Source: Haloarcula amylovorans (lineage in GTDB: Archaea > Halobacteriota > Halobacteria > Halobacteriales > Haloarculaceae). From it: a stretch of DNA of 64,000 bases. Made by a program: the position numbers and the translations under genes. The stretch lies in contig NZ_SRIF01000004.1 of the NCBI RefSeq assembly GCF_004681185.1, forward strand, positions 186,001 through 250,000, given 5' to 3'. Each line of letters opens with the position of its first letter. Position 1 is the first letter of the stretch. Shown here piece after piece: positions 8,397 through 18,268 of the stretch. The notes beneath the pieces were generated by a model. It was not told where the DNA came from. It saw only the letters and a program-made list of their open reading frames with translations, and made no database searches.

Positions 8397-9404
8397 CTAC
8401 GACGATCCGCCCTTGCTTGCAGTCGCCCGATAGACGTTGTCCCGGAACTCGTACATGCGTGCTTCTTGGAGTCCGAACGGCGGAATCGAGCGGTTGAACT
8501 CCTCCAATCGGACCCGGTCGGCGTCGTATTTTCGGCTCAATGCGAGAGCGTCGCGCAACTGGTCGTTGCGAACGACCTGCTCGACGATGACTCGTTTTGC
8601 ATCGGTCTCAGAACCGTCGGTGCGTTCGAGAACGAACGCATCGGGGTGGTCGGCTTCGTCATCGGGCTCGCCGCGCGTCAAATATGCGACGAGCGTTTCA
8701 CCATCCCACTCTGTCTCCGCGATTGCTGCTGTTGGCGTCAACTGGAGCGGGTCGGCGTTCAACTCGAACCCTGCTGCGAGCGCGATACTCTTTTCGTGTG
8801 ACTCAGTTGTGAACCACCCGTCGATCCCAAACGCGTAGTGGCCGCCGCCGAGGCCGGCGATAGTGAGCGATTCCGTCCCCTCGACACGTTCGATGGAGGT
8901 TCCGTCGCTGACGCGACCGGTCGCTACTGTGACGGTCCACGTGTGTTTCTTGCCAGCTGAAAGCGGTGTTAGCGGTTGTGGCGAGCCTTGGGGCGCGATG
9001 TAGAACCAGTCGCCATTGACGCGCTTGTACAGTTGCCAGTGATAGAAATTGGTCTCAAACTCCTGTCGGCTCCGGTTTCGGAGCGTAAACCCGGTCGCCT
9101 GGTCCGATTGGACTGACTGGGTCTCTGGATCAAGGACAAGTGGCATCGCCTCAGGATCGACCGCTCCATAGCAGACGACCTGTTCGATACCATCAAAGGG
9201 TGGGCACGCATTCGAGGCGGTATCCCCGGGGAAGTCCGGAATCGACTGGGGCGATCCGGTTGGTATTGTTGTGCCGTCCCTTACCGTCTGTGTGTCGGTA
9301 TCATTCGTATCGGTCGGTTTTCCTGGTCCGGTACAGCCTGCGAGGAGGGCGACACTGCCTGCATAAAGGGCCGAAAGGACCTGTCTTCGGGAGGGCTGAG
9401 CCAT
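8397..9404 (-). CDS. Tat-exported lipoprotein, unknown function
   Basis: The product has 335 residues. The start MAQPSRRQVLSALYAGSVAL is a Tat signal (SRRQVL), and a lipobox LLAGC places the lipidated Cys at about residue 24. A Thr/Asp-rich linker of about 30 residues follows, as usual for haloarchaeal cell-surface lipoproteins. The mature domain is beta-rich, with FTLRNRSRQEFETNFYHWQL and TWTVTVATGRVSDGTS. It resembles an immunoglobulin-like fold of the type found in haloarchaeal surface proteins. I recognise no enzymatic motif. It is anchored outside the membrane; its role is unknown. Confidence 0.75.
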   Translation of the reverse strand: MAQPSRRQVLSALYAGSVALLAGCTGPGKPTDTNDTDTQTVRDGTTIPTGSPQSIPDFPGDTASNACPPFDGIEQVVCYGAVDPEAMPLVLDPETQSVQSDQATGFTLRNRSRQEFETNFYHWQLYKRVNGDWFYIAPQGSPQPLTPLSAGKKHTWTVTVATGRVSDGTSIERVEGTESLTIAGLGGGHYAFGIDGWFTTESHEKSIALAAGFELNADPLQLTPTAAIAETEWDGETLVAYLTRGEPDDEADHPDAFVLERTDGSETDAKRVIVEQVVRNDQLRDALALSRKYDADRVRLEEFNRSIPPFGLQEARMYEFRDNVYRATASKGGSS

Positions 9405-9943
9405 ATCAATTTGTTCCTGATGGTACAGGTATATGTTTTCTGCCCCTGCTCTGAGTCAGAGTGTTAGATGGAAGTATCAAGGGCATGGGAAAGAGACGTT
9501 AGACTCACTCGACATGGGTACACTTGCTGCCCATGTCGATCTGCTGTCTCTTATAATTGTTTGCCTCCGATTGAAGGAATATCAACTTTATAAATCATCG
9601 TTACTTACAAGATGGTCTTGAGGGGTCGGGAAGTCCTATCGATTTCCTTCTAGCCGTGTTGATTTTGTTCGGTACCTTCGTCGTTGTCTTCCTCATTGGC
9701 AGGCTATTTAATTCCATTTCTTTTGAAACTGCAAATATGGGGATCTTGCAAACAGCCAGCTGGTAGCTGTATCCCCTGCATTGATCAAGCCGTCGCTCTG
9801 TTTTAGACCGAGAGCGGCAGTATACTCGCCCAATAGCTGTGCGAATTCACCGCCCGATACAGGACGAGAGCAACACAAGATATATACCGGATTTCTCTGA
9901 AACAAAGTATATCCAACAAATACCACGCCAGTGTCTCGGAGTC
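9405..9943 (+). other. Intergenic region with a start-less hydrophobic frame
   Basis: This stretch of about 540 bases has no clear gene. From about 9588 to 9766 a plus-strand frame gives one hydrophobic helix (FLLAVLILFGTFVVVFLIG), but no ATG, GTG or TTG in frame precedes it. It may be a remnant. A TATA-like agatatatacc near 9880 could serve the membrane-protein gene at 9944. Confidence 0.3.
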
Positions 9944-10318
9944 ATGAGTGACTGTACACAGGTATTACTGACTGAGTTCGGGATAGAGGCCTCAATTGCG
10001 ACTGATATTCAGATGACACCGACCCCAGGCCCCTCCGGACACCACCTCCATATTCCCTGGGCGCTGGGGGCAATTATAGCCTTCTCTGTTGGTGTAACCA
10101 TAATCGGCCTTGCTGGCGGCGTGGTGCTGACGATGCGTCGATGGATACAAACGCGGCAAGAGGGCGTCGCAACCGTGAACGAACGGATGGAAAACGTCTT
10201 TTGGGGAGTCGGTATCTCCGGCGCATCGGTGGGCGCAGCGACGCTCATCTCGGTTCAAGCTGCCGTCGTCGCTCTCGGACTCGTTGTTGTTGGGTGGGTC
10301 ATTTGGTTGTGGACCTGA
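9944..10318 (+). CDS. Small membrane protein with two helices
   Basis: The product is 124 residues from the ATG at 9944. A start at 9839 is possible but would add an unrelated polar leader. A first membrane helix (ALGAIIAFSVGVTIIGLAGG) is followed by a basic/acidic loop (MRRWIQTRQEG...) and a second pair of hydrophobic stretches ending GLVVVGWVIWLWT. The topology suggests two or three helices with the loop inside. No family is recognised. A TATA-like element lies 55-70 bases upstream. It precedes the broken lipoprotein gene by 26 bases. Confidence 0.6.
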   Translation: MSDCTQVLLTEFGIEASIATDIQMTPTPGPSGHHLHIPWALGAIIAFSVGVTIIGLAGGVVLTMRRWIQTRQEGVATVNERMENVFWGVGISGASVGAATLISVQAAVVALGLVVVGWVIWLWT

Positions 10319-10344
10319 TCACGACAAAGCATTTACTGGAGTCT

Positions 10345-10725
10345 ATGTGAATCTCAACTATACCAGATTCTCAGCCACGTCGAACGTTCCTGACCCTCAT
10401 TAGCGGCATTGGAGGAGTTTCGACTATCGCTGGCTGTACGACGCTAACTGAAGAGCATGCGTACCTCTATGTTCAGAACCATCAGGAGACCCCCCATAAT
10501 ATTGTGGTCAAACTCACGGATACAGGAACAGAATCCGTGGTTTACGAACGTACTTTTGAACTAGGAGGTGGGCAAGATATAGAGACAAACAATATCGTTG
10601 ATGGCGGCGAGTACGATGTTCAGGCAGTCATGGATGAAAAACGAACAGTCACAGAGACGCTAGCTGCTCCGTGTCCTAACACTTCCTTTCATATTATAAT
10701 TCGGGAGCTGGCAGTAGCACGGTGA
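10345..10725 (+). pseudogene. Tat lipoprotein gene with a stop as codon 2
   Basis: In one frame the sequence reads ATG (10345) then TGA (10348), then an open frame to 10725. The downstream part has every feature of a Tat lipoprotein: RRTFLTLISGIGGVSTIAGC, with a twin-Arg and the lipobox AGC, and then a small beta-rich domain. There is no other ATG, GTG or TTG before the twin-Arg motif. A single change of CGA, GGA or similar to TGA at codon 2 would explain it. Either the gene is dead, or translation begins at a non-standard codon such as the ATC that follows. It resembles the lipoprotein at 12284 in size and layout. Confidence 0.65.
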
Positions 10726-10974
10726 GCAGATCGTATTGTGGCTGAATAGATCCGTACCTGTGGCTCTATGGATCACCATTTCCATGATTACTTCTAGACC
10801 TGTATGCAGTATCGGCTTTGCGAACTATTCTGTGACTGTCAGTAACGGCGTGACCGATACAGAGGAAAGGTTCAGCACGATGGCATCTTTCTATTCACGG
10901 ACTGCAGTCTGTAATTCCCGTTAGGTGCGCGTGCATATTGAGCGATCAGTGTGGCCGGAGGACTGGGAGTACTC

Positions 10975-11370
10975 CTACGAGTCACCGTACGCATCGAGGA
11001 GGTCCCACTCCTCGCGCATCAGTTCTCGAACGCCGTGTTCGAGTATTCCCTCGCCGAGTGAGGTGGCCCGATAATACGAGTAGAGACTGTCGCTGTCAGG
11101 CGTCTTCCGTTTGCGATTCTCGACAAGTCCCACGTCGACGAGTGTATCGAGATGGTAGTGCAGCGTGTTCGACGGAAGGTCGAGTTCCTCTTCAAGCTCT
11201 TTTGCACTGTGAGCACCTTGTTCGGTAAGGAAATGGAGAATCCGAAACCGGGTTTCGTTACCGATCGCTCGCTGCATCTCCAGATACGCTTCGAGCGAGA
11301 GGAGACTCTGCTCCGGCAAGAGACCAGCTAGATCGTTTCTATCGGAAGACGAACGTCCGGTTTCGGCCAT
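10975..11370 (-). CDS. ArsR-like winged-helix regulator
   Basis: The product is 131 residues. The core, AIGNETRFRILHFLTEQGAH, SAKELEEELDLPSNTLHYHL and DTLVDVGLVENRKRKTPDSD, is a winged HTH of the ArsR/HTH_20 class with a wing ending in YYRATSLG. No cysteine metal site is present, so a metal sensor is unlikely. It is divergent from the gene at 11466, and a TATA-like tatttatata at about 11430 lies between them, so it may control that gene and itself. Confidence 0.8.
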   Translation of the reverse strand: MAETGRSSSDRNDLAGLLPEQSLLSLEAYLEMQRAIGNETRFRILHFLTEQGAHSAKELEEELDLPSNTLHYHLDTLVDVGLVENRKRKTPDSDSLYSYYRATSLGEGILEHGVRELMREEWDLLDAYGDS

Positions 11371-11465
11371 ATACAGTAGTTACGCAAGCAGAACCATAAG
11401 TGCTCGCTGACTCAGCAGTCACAGAAAAGCAGCGTATTTATATACGGATGCAAGATGAGGACATC

Positions 11466-12113
11466 ATGCGCGACCGTCTACTCGGCGAACTCGGTGACCT
11501 CGCCCATTCACGCTTTCTCGTCTATCTGATGGGCCCATACAAGACGTTCGACGTCGATGCACTGCAGAACGCCGCAGAGGACGACGGCGAGGCACTCCGT
11601 TCGATCCCAGAGACCGTTGATTTCGGTTCGCTTGTCGGGTCGGACGTGGATCTCGACCAGCAGGAGGCAGTACTCGGTCTACTGCTCTACGCCCGCGATC
11701 GGCTTCGGACTGACCCAGGTGTCAATGCGTTTCTAGCCATCGATATCGACATCCCGCTGGAGGAGATGGACGCTGCCACACAGAGTATCGAATTCGCGCT
11801 CGCCAGTAACGCCATCATCTATATTGTCCCGAGGATTGGGGATAACCTCGGTGTCGGCATCGAAACCGGTTCCGTTCTTGAGGCGATCTTTCGTGAACAC
11901 GATGAGCGAACGTCGGCGGCTGCACAGCAAGAACGGGTCCTGTTCATCCACGAGTCCGGTGTTCGGAGTGCGATGATTGCTGCCGTGCAAGATCGGTGGG
12001 ACGCTCGCATCTACTCGTATGACGATCGCGATGATCTTGTCCATCAGCTCCGGTTGTTCGTCCGTGAGCTCGCACGCCGAGAACAACATGGTAACCTCTC
12101 GCAACTGGATTGA
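11466..12113 (+). CDS. Conserved haloarchaeal protein (DUF7509-like)
   Basis: From the ATG at 11466 the product is about 215 residues. Earlier ATGs at 11448 and 11400 are less likely, because the TATA-like tatttatata at about 11430 would then fall inside or at the start. The protein begins RDRLLGELGDLAHSRFLVYL and has conserved-looking blocks FLAIDIDIPLEEMDAATQSI and NLGVGIETGSVLEAIF. It matches my memory of a haloarchaea-specific family annotated DUF7509, which resembles a nucleotide-binding, TIR/nucleoside-hydrolase-like fold. That fold assignment is only a guess. It has no signal peptide or membrane segment. It is divergent from a winged-helix regulator. Confidence 0.6.
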   Translation: MRDRLLGELGDLAHSRFLVYLMGPYKTFDVDALQNAAEDDGEALRSIPETVDFGSLVGSDVDLDQQEAVLGLLLYARDRLRTDPGVNAFLAIDIDIPLEEMDAATQSIEFALASNAIIYIVPRIGDNLGVGIETGSVLEAIFREHDERTSAAAQQERVLFIHESGVRSAMIAAVQDRWDARIYSYDDRDDLVHQLRLFVRELARREQHGNLSQLD

Positions 12114-12283
12114 CAACCTCTCCACTTGTCTTACCCATCGCTCGTTACTCACAAGAAGGCAGGAACCAACCGCTTAATAGACGTGCGTAGTGACCAAAAA
12201 TCAGAATTGGGTGAGAGGTGGTTCCTCAAATGCGGTTTTTACCATCGGTCAATTACTTATCTAAATAGTTATTTAAGTGAAGT

Positions 12284-12694
12284 ATGAACCGGCGAGAGCT
12301 CCTTCAAAATAGCACTCTCCTTTTTAGCGTCAGTTTGTCGGGATGTACTGCCGGCCTTGATGACGATGATGACTGTCACTGTGGGAAAGTAGGCCCGCCA
12401 AAAGGAATCCTGATTCATAATGAAGGGGATACAGACCATACAGTAGCGTTCACAGCCTCGCTCACGTCTTCAGAGAATGAACAACCAGAATTCACGGAGG
12501 AAATTACCATTAGCGCTGGCCAAGCAAGGGATATGTCTAATGTCGCAACTCAATCAGGAGAATATCGTATTTTAGTGGATACAGCCGTTGACTCTGCCGA
12601 ATGGGTAGCGAGTACTGGTCAATGTGGGGACTATCTTTTCAAAATAGTGCTGGATGGAGAGGAAATTAGCCGTCAACAACCCGGATGCGACTGA
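12284..12694 (+). CDS. Small Tat lipoprotein
   Basis: The product is 136 residues and begins MNRRELLQNSTLLFSVSLSG. This is a twin-Arg signal with lipobox LSGC (Cys about 21), followed by an Asp-rich spacer and a CHCG cysteine pair. The mature part looks like a single beta-sandwich (ILIHNEGDTDHTVAFTASL), the fold seen in many small haloarchaeal surface lipoproteins. Two more cysteines (GQCGDY and QPGCD) may form disulfides outside the cell. An AT-rich tract (tatctaaatagttatttaag) just upstream should hold the promoter. The function is unknown. Confidence 0.7.
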   Translation: MNRRELLQNSTLLFSVSLSGCTAGLDDDDDCHCGKVGPPKGILIHNEGDTDHTVAFTASLTSSENEQPEFTEEITISAGQARDMSNVATQSGEYRILVDTAVDSAEWVASTGQCGDYLFKIVLDGEEISRQQPGCD

Positions 12695-12769
12695 TTTGAA
12701 GAGATGGCTTGTACTGCTGCTACTTCTTTCACCTGTATTGCCCACAACCGGGGCAGGACTTGTCACCTG

Positions 12770-13413
12770 CTGAGGATTTCAACAGAGCCTGTTCGTCGTA
12801 TCCCTTGTCGCCAAGGAGAACCGCTACTTCCCCGGAATTCCGCTTGATGAGCGAGGGTGCGATTTGCGAGTCGTGTTTTCGTGTCGTCGTTACGTGTAAG
12901 TCGATAATTGCGTTCGATCCCGTGTCTACGAGGAGCGTGACTTTCAACTGCTGAATCGTCAACTTTATTCGCTTGGTGTAGTGTTTCGAGGCGTGACTAC
13001 GGTCGAAGCCGGAGGCGTCGATTCCAACGACACCGTTGGTCGGGAGGAGTGTGACCGAGAGATTGAGCAAGACGCGCCAAACCGCCATACTGAGCCGGTT
13101 GAACGCCTTACATAACGTCGAAGGGGAGGAGAGTTCCTCCAGTTCGATGGCCCTCCGAATCCGAGGCATCTCGATGAGTTCGTCAAGCAGGGTTCGGTAC
13201 GTCGTATTCTTTCGCACCTTGAGACAAAGCAGGACGATGTGCTGGTGAAGTGTGTACCGCTGTTTCGAGAACTTCGAAGAGTAGCGGGCAACAGTTCGCC
13301 GAGCCAAGTGATACGCCTGCTCAACGAACCGAAGCAACTGCGACTTTGGGAGGGCCTACATTCGGTCACATTATTGCTCGAACCTGTAACTCTCTGAGGA
13401 TTTCAACAGAGCC
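12770..13413 (-). mobile_element. IS5-family transposase remnant
   Basis: The minus strand encodes the first 200 or so residues of an IS5-type transposase (QLLRFVEQAYHLARRTVARY, NGVVGIDASGFDRSHASKHY with the first catalytic Asp, VAVLLGDKGYDEQ with the second Asp). The normal ATG is replaced by a stop-bearing context, so the first usable codon is a TTG near 13337. After GYDEQ the gene is cut off. The 20-base motif ctgaggatttcaacagagcc, which looks like the element's terminal repeat, occurs at 13394-13413 (upstream end) and again at 12770-12789 at the cut. The two copies are in the same orientation rather than inverted. A second copy probably inserted there and was then mostly lost. Confidence 0.75.
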
Positions 13414-13447
13414 GTATTGGAAGTCATCATGTCATCTTCGCCATCGG

Positions 13448-13990
13448 TTAGTCAGGCAGACGGTATCCCAACACACGTCCGAGGACAGTCAGGACCTTGA
13501 AGGCCCAATGCGGCGGACTCACCGCGTAGATATCCTCCTCGTGTTCCGTCGTCAGCATCGCCAACAGCAGGATGTCGTTGAATCCCTCCGGAGGCAATGA
13601 CACACCCCGCTCCGTGACGAGTTCGTGGAACCGACGGAAGAACGCCTCGTGCTGTAGGGCGGGCTCGTGGACGTTTATGATCTCGACGGGGGTCGTGTTC
13701 CTGAATGTATGGGCCGTGCCTGGAGGGACGGTGTGTTCCTCACCAGCCGTTACCTCCATCCATTCCCCATCCATGTACACTTCCAGCACACCTGAAACCA
13801 CTTCGTAGCGTTCCTCGGCATGTGGATGGGTGTGGACGAACGGGCCTTCTTCCGGGATGGTTTCGATCTCAAATCGCATTTCCAACAGTTCGCCGTCCGT
13901 GTCCGCTGTCGAACGCGTGATTTCCCAGCGGCCAGGGAAACCGCCCCAATCGAGGACGCGATCCTGCTTGCCGCGATCTACTGCCGTCAT
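13448..13990 (-). CDS. Cupin-domain protein
   Basis: From the ATG at 13990 the product is about 180 residues; an in-frame extension to 14116 is poor coding. The core is a cupin_2 barrel. The first motif is FVHTHPHAEERYEVVSG, with His-His-Glu metal ligands in the H-x-H-x(3-4)-E pattern. The second is GEEHTVPPGTAHTFRN, with the last His. It probably binds a divalent metal and acts as a small dioxygenase, isomerase or sensor; the substrate is unknown. The C-terminal 60 residues are helical (FHELVTERGVSLPPEGF). It lies beside the IS5 remnant and the tnpB element. Confidence 0.8.
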   Translation of the reverse strand: MTAVDRGKQDRVLDWGGFPGRWEITRSTADTDGELLEMRFEIETIPEEGPFVHTHPHAEERYEVVSGVLEVYMDGEWMEVTAGEEHTVPPGTAHTFRNTTPVEIINVHEPALQHEAFFRRFHELVTERGVSLPPEGFNDILLLAMLTTEHEEDIYAVSPPHWAFKVLTVLGRVLGYRLPD

Positions 13991-14353
13991 CGAGTTCCCC
14001 CCGTGGTATACTCGCTGTTCGGCATCGGTTTGCTTGTCATAGTCATTCACCACATTCTGTGCCGTCCGTTCCACCGCTTGTGTCGGCTCGAGGCACCTCC
14101 ACGTAGCGGACGCCACGTCGCTGGATCGTGCTCTGATCCGAGCAGCTAGTGCTAGCGGTGAGCTCGAACTTATGTATTAGGAGAACAATATTTCTCTAAC
14201 AGGGCCAGAGTGTCCGGATTACGAAAGTGCGAGGAGAAAGCCCCACCCTTTAGGGCGGGAATGAATCCGACAACCGACTACACAAACCACCGACAATAGC
14301 ACGGCCTGATATTCCAACAGATACTTAATCAAACAAACATAATTACAAATGTA

Positions 14354-15403
<1,050 letters not shown>

Positions 15404-15700
15404 CATCCTCGAAAACGCAGCGCGTTTTCGGGCGCACGGAAATCTCTGATTTCCGTAGCCTTCGGGTGAGGCGACCCGTGCTACCTCGCTGGTTGAACAG
15501 CCAGCCGTCGTTGACGCCTGTAGTTGACAGGGAGGAAGGCCCCATTGACAGGGCTACATGCGCTGGAAAGCACGTCCTTGGTCACAACTGGACGGCGACC
15601 TTCGACGGCCCACGCGAAAGCGTATTTGAGGCCCGAGGAAACGCGCAACCTGAATATCCCCTTCGGGGAATCCTCGCCCTTTAGGGCGGGGAGGATGTCA
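15404..15700 (+). ncRNA. Predicted omega RNA (guide RNA) of tnpB
   Basis: The 300 bases after tnpB contain no gene but several strong hairpins (cgaaaacgcagcgcgttttcg; ggaaatctctgatttcc; ccccttcgggg; gccctttagggc) and run to the right end of the element. In IS200/IS605 elements this strand gives the guide scaffold. The roughly 16-20 bases just past 15700 (starting agaaacaacgg) would be the guide and lie inside the neighbouring regulator gene, antisense to it. The 5' end probably overlaps the end of tnpB. This is inferred from position and folding only. Confidence 0.55.
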
Positions 15701-16693
15701 AGAAACAACGGTGTCAGTCCGTGGTTCCCGATCGAACTCGACGATGTTCATCTCGTCGTCCAACGTAAGAGTGAACACCGTCGTCTCAAGCTCGATAGAG
15801 AGTGATACGCGGAGGGGCTTCGCCGAGATATCGGTCTCGACGTTGTTCTGAAGCAGTTCGATGGCCTCGTCAACCGCCGGTGAGTCGATGTCCAACTCGG
15901 GATTGCCGGTCAGTTCGGTCGCCAAGACGAGACCTGTCGCGAACATCTCGACCGGTAACCGCTTGGCGAACCCACAGGTATCACACTTCATGTCTGCCCA
16001 AACCGGGAATGGTGTTCCACAGGTATCGCAGGGCTGGCCGTTTTTCACTTTGTGCACGTCACAGAACGTCACCGACGACGAGATCTGTCCTGCACACTCA
16101 CGACAGATACCATACATCAGATAGGTTATGTCCAGAGCACACCGATAGAGTCCGGTTGCGAGTGTTTGCTCAGAGTCACGGGTCGTCAGACCTGCTGCTG
16201 GATAGTTCGTGAGGAAGAGCGTCCCAGCCGGCGCCTGATCGCCGAACAATCCGTAGCACTCGGTACACCTGACTCGGAGCCATTGATCCTCGTAGGTGAC
16301 CGCAACGGCTGCCCCGCATAACGGACAATTCTTGTCAATCTCCCGGGAGAAGTTGAGGCGGCCTGCTCCGGATACGGCTATCACCGTTCTGGCGATCTGC
16401 TTACCCGCACTGCTCAGCCGGTATCCGTCGTCAGTTCGTCGGACGAAATGAGGAGTGAGTTTCGAGAGGTGGTAGTTGAACTTCCCGTTATCATCGATAT
16501 CAATCTCGGTTTGTAACTCAGAATATGGCACTGTCTCGACGGCGTCAGAGCCGTCGTCGTATTCGTAGGCGGCACCTGCCCGCCAGAGTACTCGGATGAT
16601 GTCTAGCCGTATTTCGTTCCCCAACGTGGCGAAGGCCTCGTCCGGGGAAAGCTTGTTAAGTTCGAGATCAGGAGTGAATCTGTTTTGGCCCAT
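15698..16693 (-). CDS. Winged-helix regulator with zinc-ribbon domain
   Basis: The product is about 331 residues from the ATG at 16693. Residues 1-110 form an ArsR-type winged helix (DEAFATLGNEIRLDIIRVLW; GKFNYHLSKLTPHFVRRTDD). A zinc ribbon follows (CPLCGAAV ... VRCTECYG), then a larger domain with further pairs (CRECAG, CDTCG, CDTCGF). This layout is a common haloarchaeal regulator type (DUF7351-like C-terminus, from memory). Its last codons and TGA lie at the right end of the tnpB element, so the native C-terminus may have been changed by that insertion. An AT-rich gap of 330 bases lies upstream. Confidence 0.8.
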   Translation of the reverse strand: MGQNRFTPDLELNKLSPDEAFATLGNEIRLDIIRVLWRAGAAYEYDDGSDAVETVPYSELQTEIDIDDNGKFNYHLSKLTPHFVRRTDDGYRLSSAGKQIARTVIAVSGAGRLNFSREIDKNCPLCGAAVAVTYEDQWLRVRCTECYGLFGDQAPAGTLFLTNYPAAGLTTRDSEQTLATGLYRCALDITYLMYGICRECAGQISSSVTFCDVHKVKNGQPCDTCGTPFPVWADMKCDTCGFAKRLPVEMFATGLVLATELTGNPELDIDSPAVDEAIELLQNNVETDISAKPLRVSLSIELETTVFTLTLDDEMNIVEFDREPRTDTVVS

Positions 16694-16708
16694 GATAACA
16701 ATACACAT

Positions 16709-17044
16709 TCTAGATTCATAAAACGCACCTCCAGAGAGTCCGCGGGAGACTGAGAAAATTGTACAGTGCGCACTGTGTATCCATCACTACCCCAGCAGTG
16801 TCTCTTCGACAAGACTTCATCACTGGTGGCATGCGTTTGTTTATATATGTGTCTCTCTAAGCGTCTAAATCGCTTGTTTTCGATGCCTTGAATATTCCAG
16901 AATTTATTTATTGCACCGGATTGCGTCACGGATTTCAGCCACCTGAACAAAGTGGAACAAAGGAGCAAGCGGTAGCCGAAATTCGGCGTTCCAGGGCTTC
17001 TATTGTCAGACTACTGATAAAATCACCTTCCGGCAGTTGCTGTA
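16709..17044. other. Intergenic gap, AT-rich
   Basis: About 335 bases without a credible gene. It includes an AT-rich tract (tttgtttatatatgtg, about 16830) that could be the promoter of the minus-strand regulator. I see no repeats or RNA genes here. Confidence 0.4.
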
Positions 17045-17875
17045 TCACTTCGTCCCGATGCCGATGTGCACCGGGCTGGTGAGAACTGCGAGGCCGCTGC
17101 CACCGGAGCGCTCGCGCAGCATTTCGTCGAGCACCTCGCGAGCCGCGGCACGTTGCTCCTCGGTGGTGTCCGACACCAGCGTCCCCGGAATGGGATTGCT
17201 GTTCATCAGCCAGTCCCACAACTGTCGCCCGGAGTGGAACTCCAGCTCCTCGGCAACTGTTTCCACGCGCACGCCCTCCAGTCCTGCTTCCTGGAGCCGT
17301 TGGCGCAGCTTCTGGGGGTCCGACACCTGAAACGGGAGCGGTGTGGGGTCCAACGGAAGCCCTTCGAAGTCGGGGATGACCGCGCGCATAGCACGTAGGA
17401 AGAAACCGAGGAACTCTACCTCCTTCGGATTTCCGTACACGACGATGAAGACACGGCCACCGGGCTCAGTGACGCGAACTATCTCCCCAAGTGCTTGGGG
17501 AAGGTCGGGGAAGAACATGACCCCGTACTGCGATCCGGAGACGTCGAAGGAATCGTTCTCCAGTTCGAGGGCGTGACCATCCATGACCCGCGCTTCTACG
17601 TTGGAGAGTCCCTCTTCCTTTACGTTTGCCGCGAGGCGCTCGACCATGTCTGGAGAGATGTCCGTCGCTACCACCTCCGCGCCGAGGCGCGCTGCGGGGA
17701 GGCTGAGGGCCCCGGCGCCTGCCGCCACGTCCAAGAACCGCATTCCCGGTCGAAGATCTGCGGCGTCTAGGGCCGCCTTTGAAACGTGTGCATGCGTGGG
17801 GGAGACGAACTCGTCGTAGCCCGCCGCGATCGCGTCCCACGCCTCCTGAGCTTGCTGTCGTTGCTGAGTAGTCAT
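17045..17875 (-). CDS. Class I SAM-dependent methyltransferase
   Basis: The product is a 276-residue cytoplasmic enzyme. Motif I is FLDVAAGAGALSLPAARLG (SAM-binding glycine loop) at about 47-65. Motif II follows with VVATDISPDMVERL, and then ARVMDGHALELENDSFDVSG. The layout is that of UbiE/MenG-like methyltransferases (YDEFVSPTHAHVSKAAL at the start). The substrate is unknown. The protein is less acidic and richer in Arg/Leu than its neighbours and looks bacterial, so recent transfer is plausible. It stands alone, with a 390-base gap upstream. Confidence 0.85.
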   Translation of the reverse strand: MTTQQRQQAQEAWDAIAAGYDEFVSPTHAHVSKAALDAADLRPGMRFLDVAAGAGALSLPAARLGAEVVATDISPDMVERLAANVKEEGLSNVEARVMDGHALELENDSFDVSGSQYGVMFFPDLPQALGEIVRVTEPGGRVFIVVYGNPKEVEFLGFFLRAMRAVIPDFEGLPLDPTPLPFQVSDPQKLRQRLQEAGLEGVRVETVAEELEFHSGRQLWDWLMNSNPIPGTLVSDTTEEQRAAAREVLDEMLRERSGGSGLAVLTSPVHIGIGTK

Positions 17876-18268
17876 CTTTCCTCGGTACTACCTACGCGCG
17901 TTGAGGAGATGAAGATGTCTCGTGAAAGATTTTACCTCTTGAAAGCCGTTTTCAGGTCCGCACCACTGGGTATCGGAACAGACTCGTCGGTTCTCCACGG
18001 ATGGATTCTCGGATACGAGAAAGTTTGATCGGGTAATTCAGAGCTGTCTTCTGGGAACAAAGTGACTAGATGGAATACGCTAGTCAGTAGATGTGCCTAC
18101 TTACCGAATCTGAGCGCCTCAATTTCAGACAGTCTGAATAAAGGACTCGGATTATCAACTACTGTTATTGTGAAACCGTGGAGACGGTAAGAAAGCCGAG
18201 AAGCGATGTAGTAACCGGTGCTACTCGTTTACAAGGATTTTTAGGAATACAGTGAGTTTTGACCGCTC
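17876..18268. other. Intergenic gap
   Basis: About 390 bases between divergent genes. No gene is visible. It should hold the promoters of the methyltransferase (minus) and the histidine kinase (plus). An AT-rich tract near 18230-18245 (aaggatttttaggaata) is the best promoter candidate for the kinase. Confidence 0.4.
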
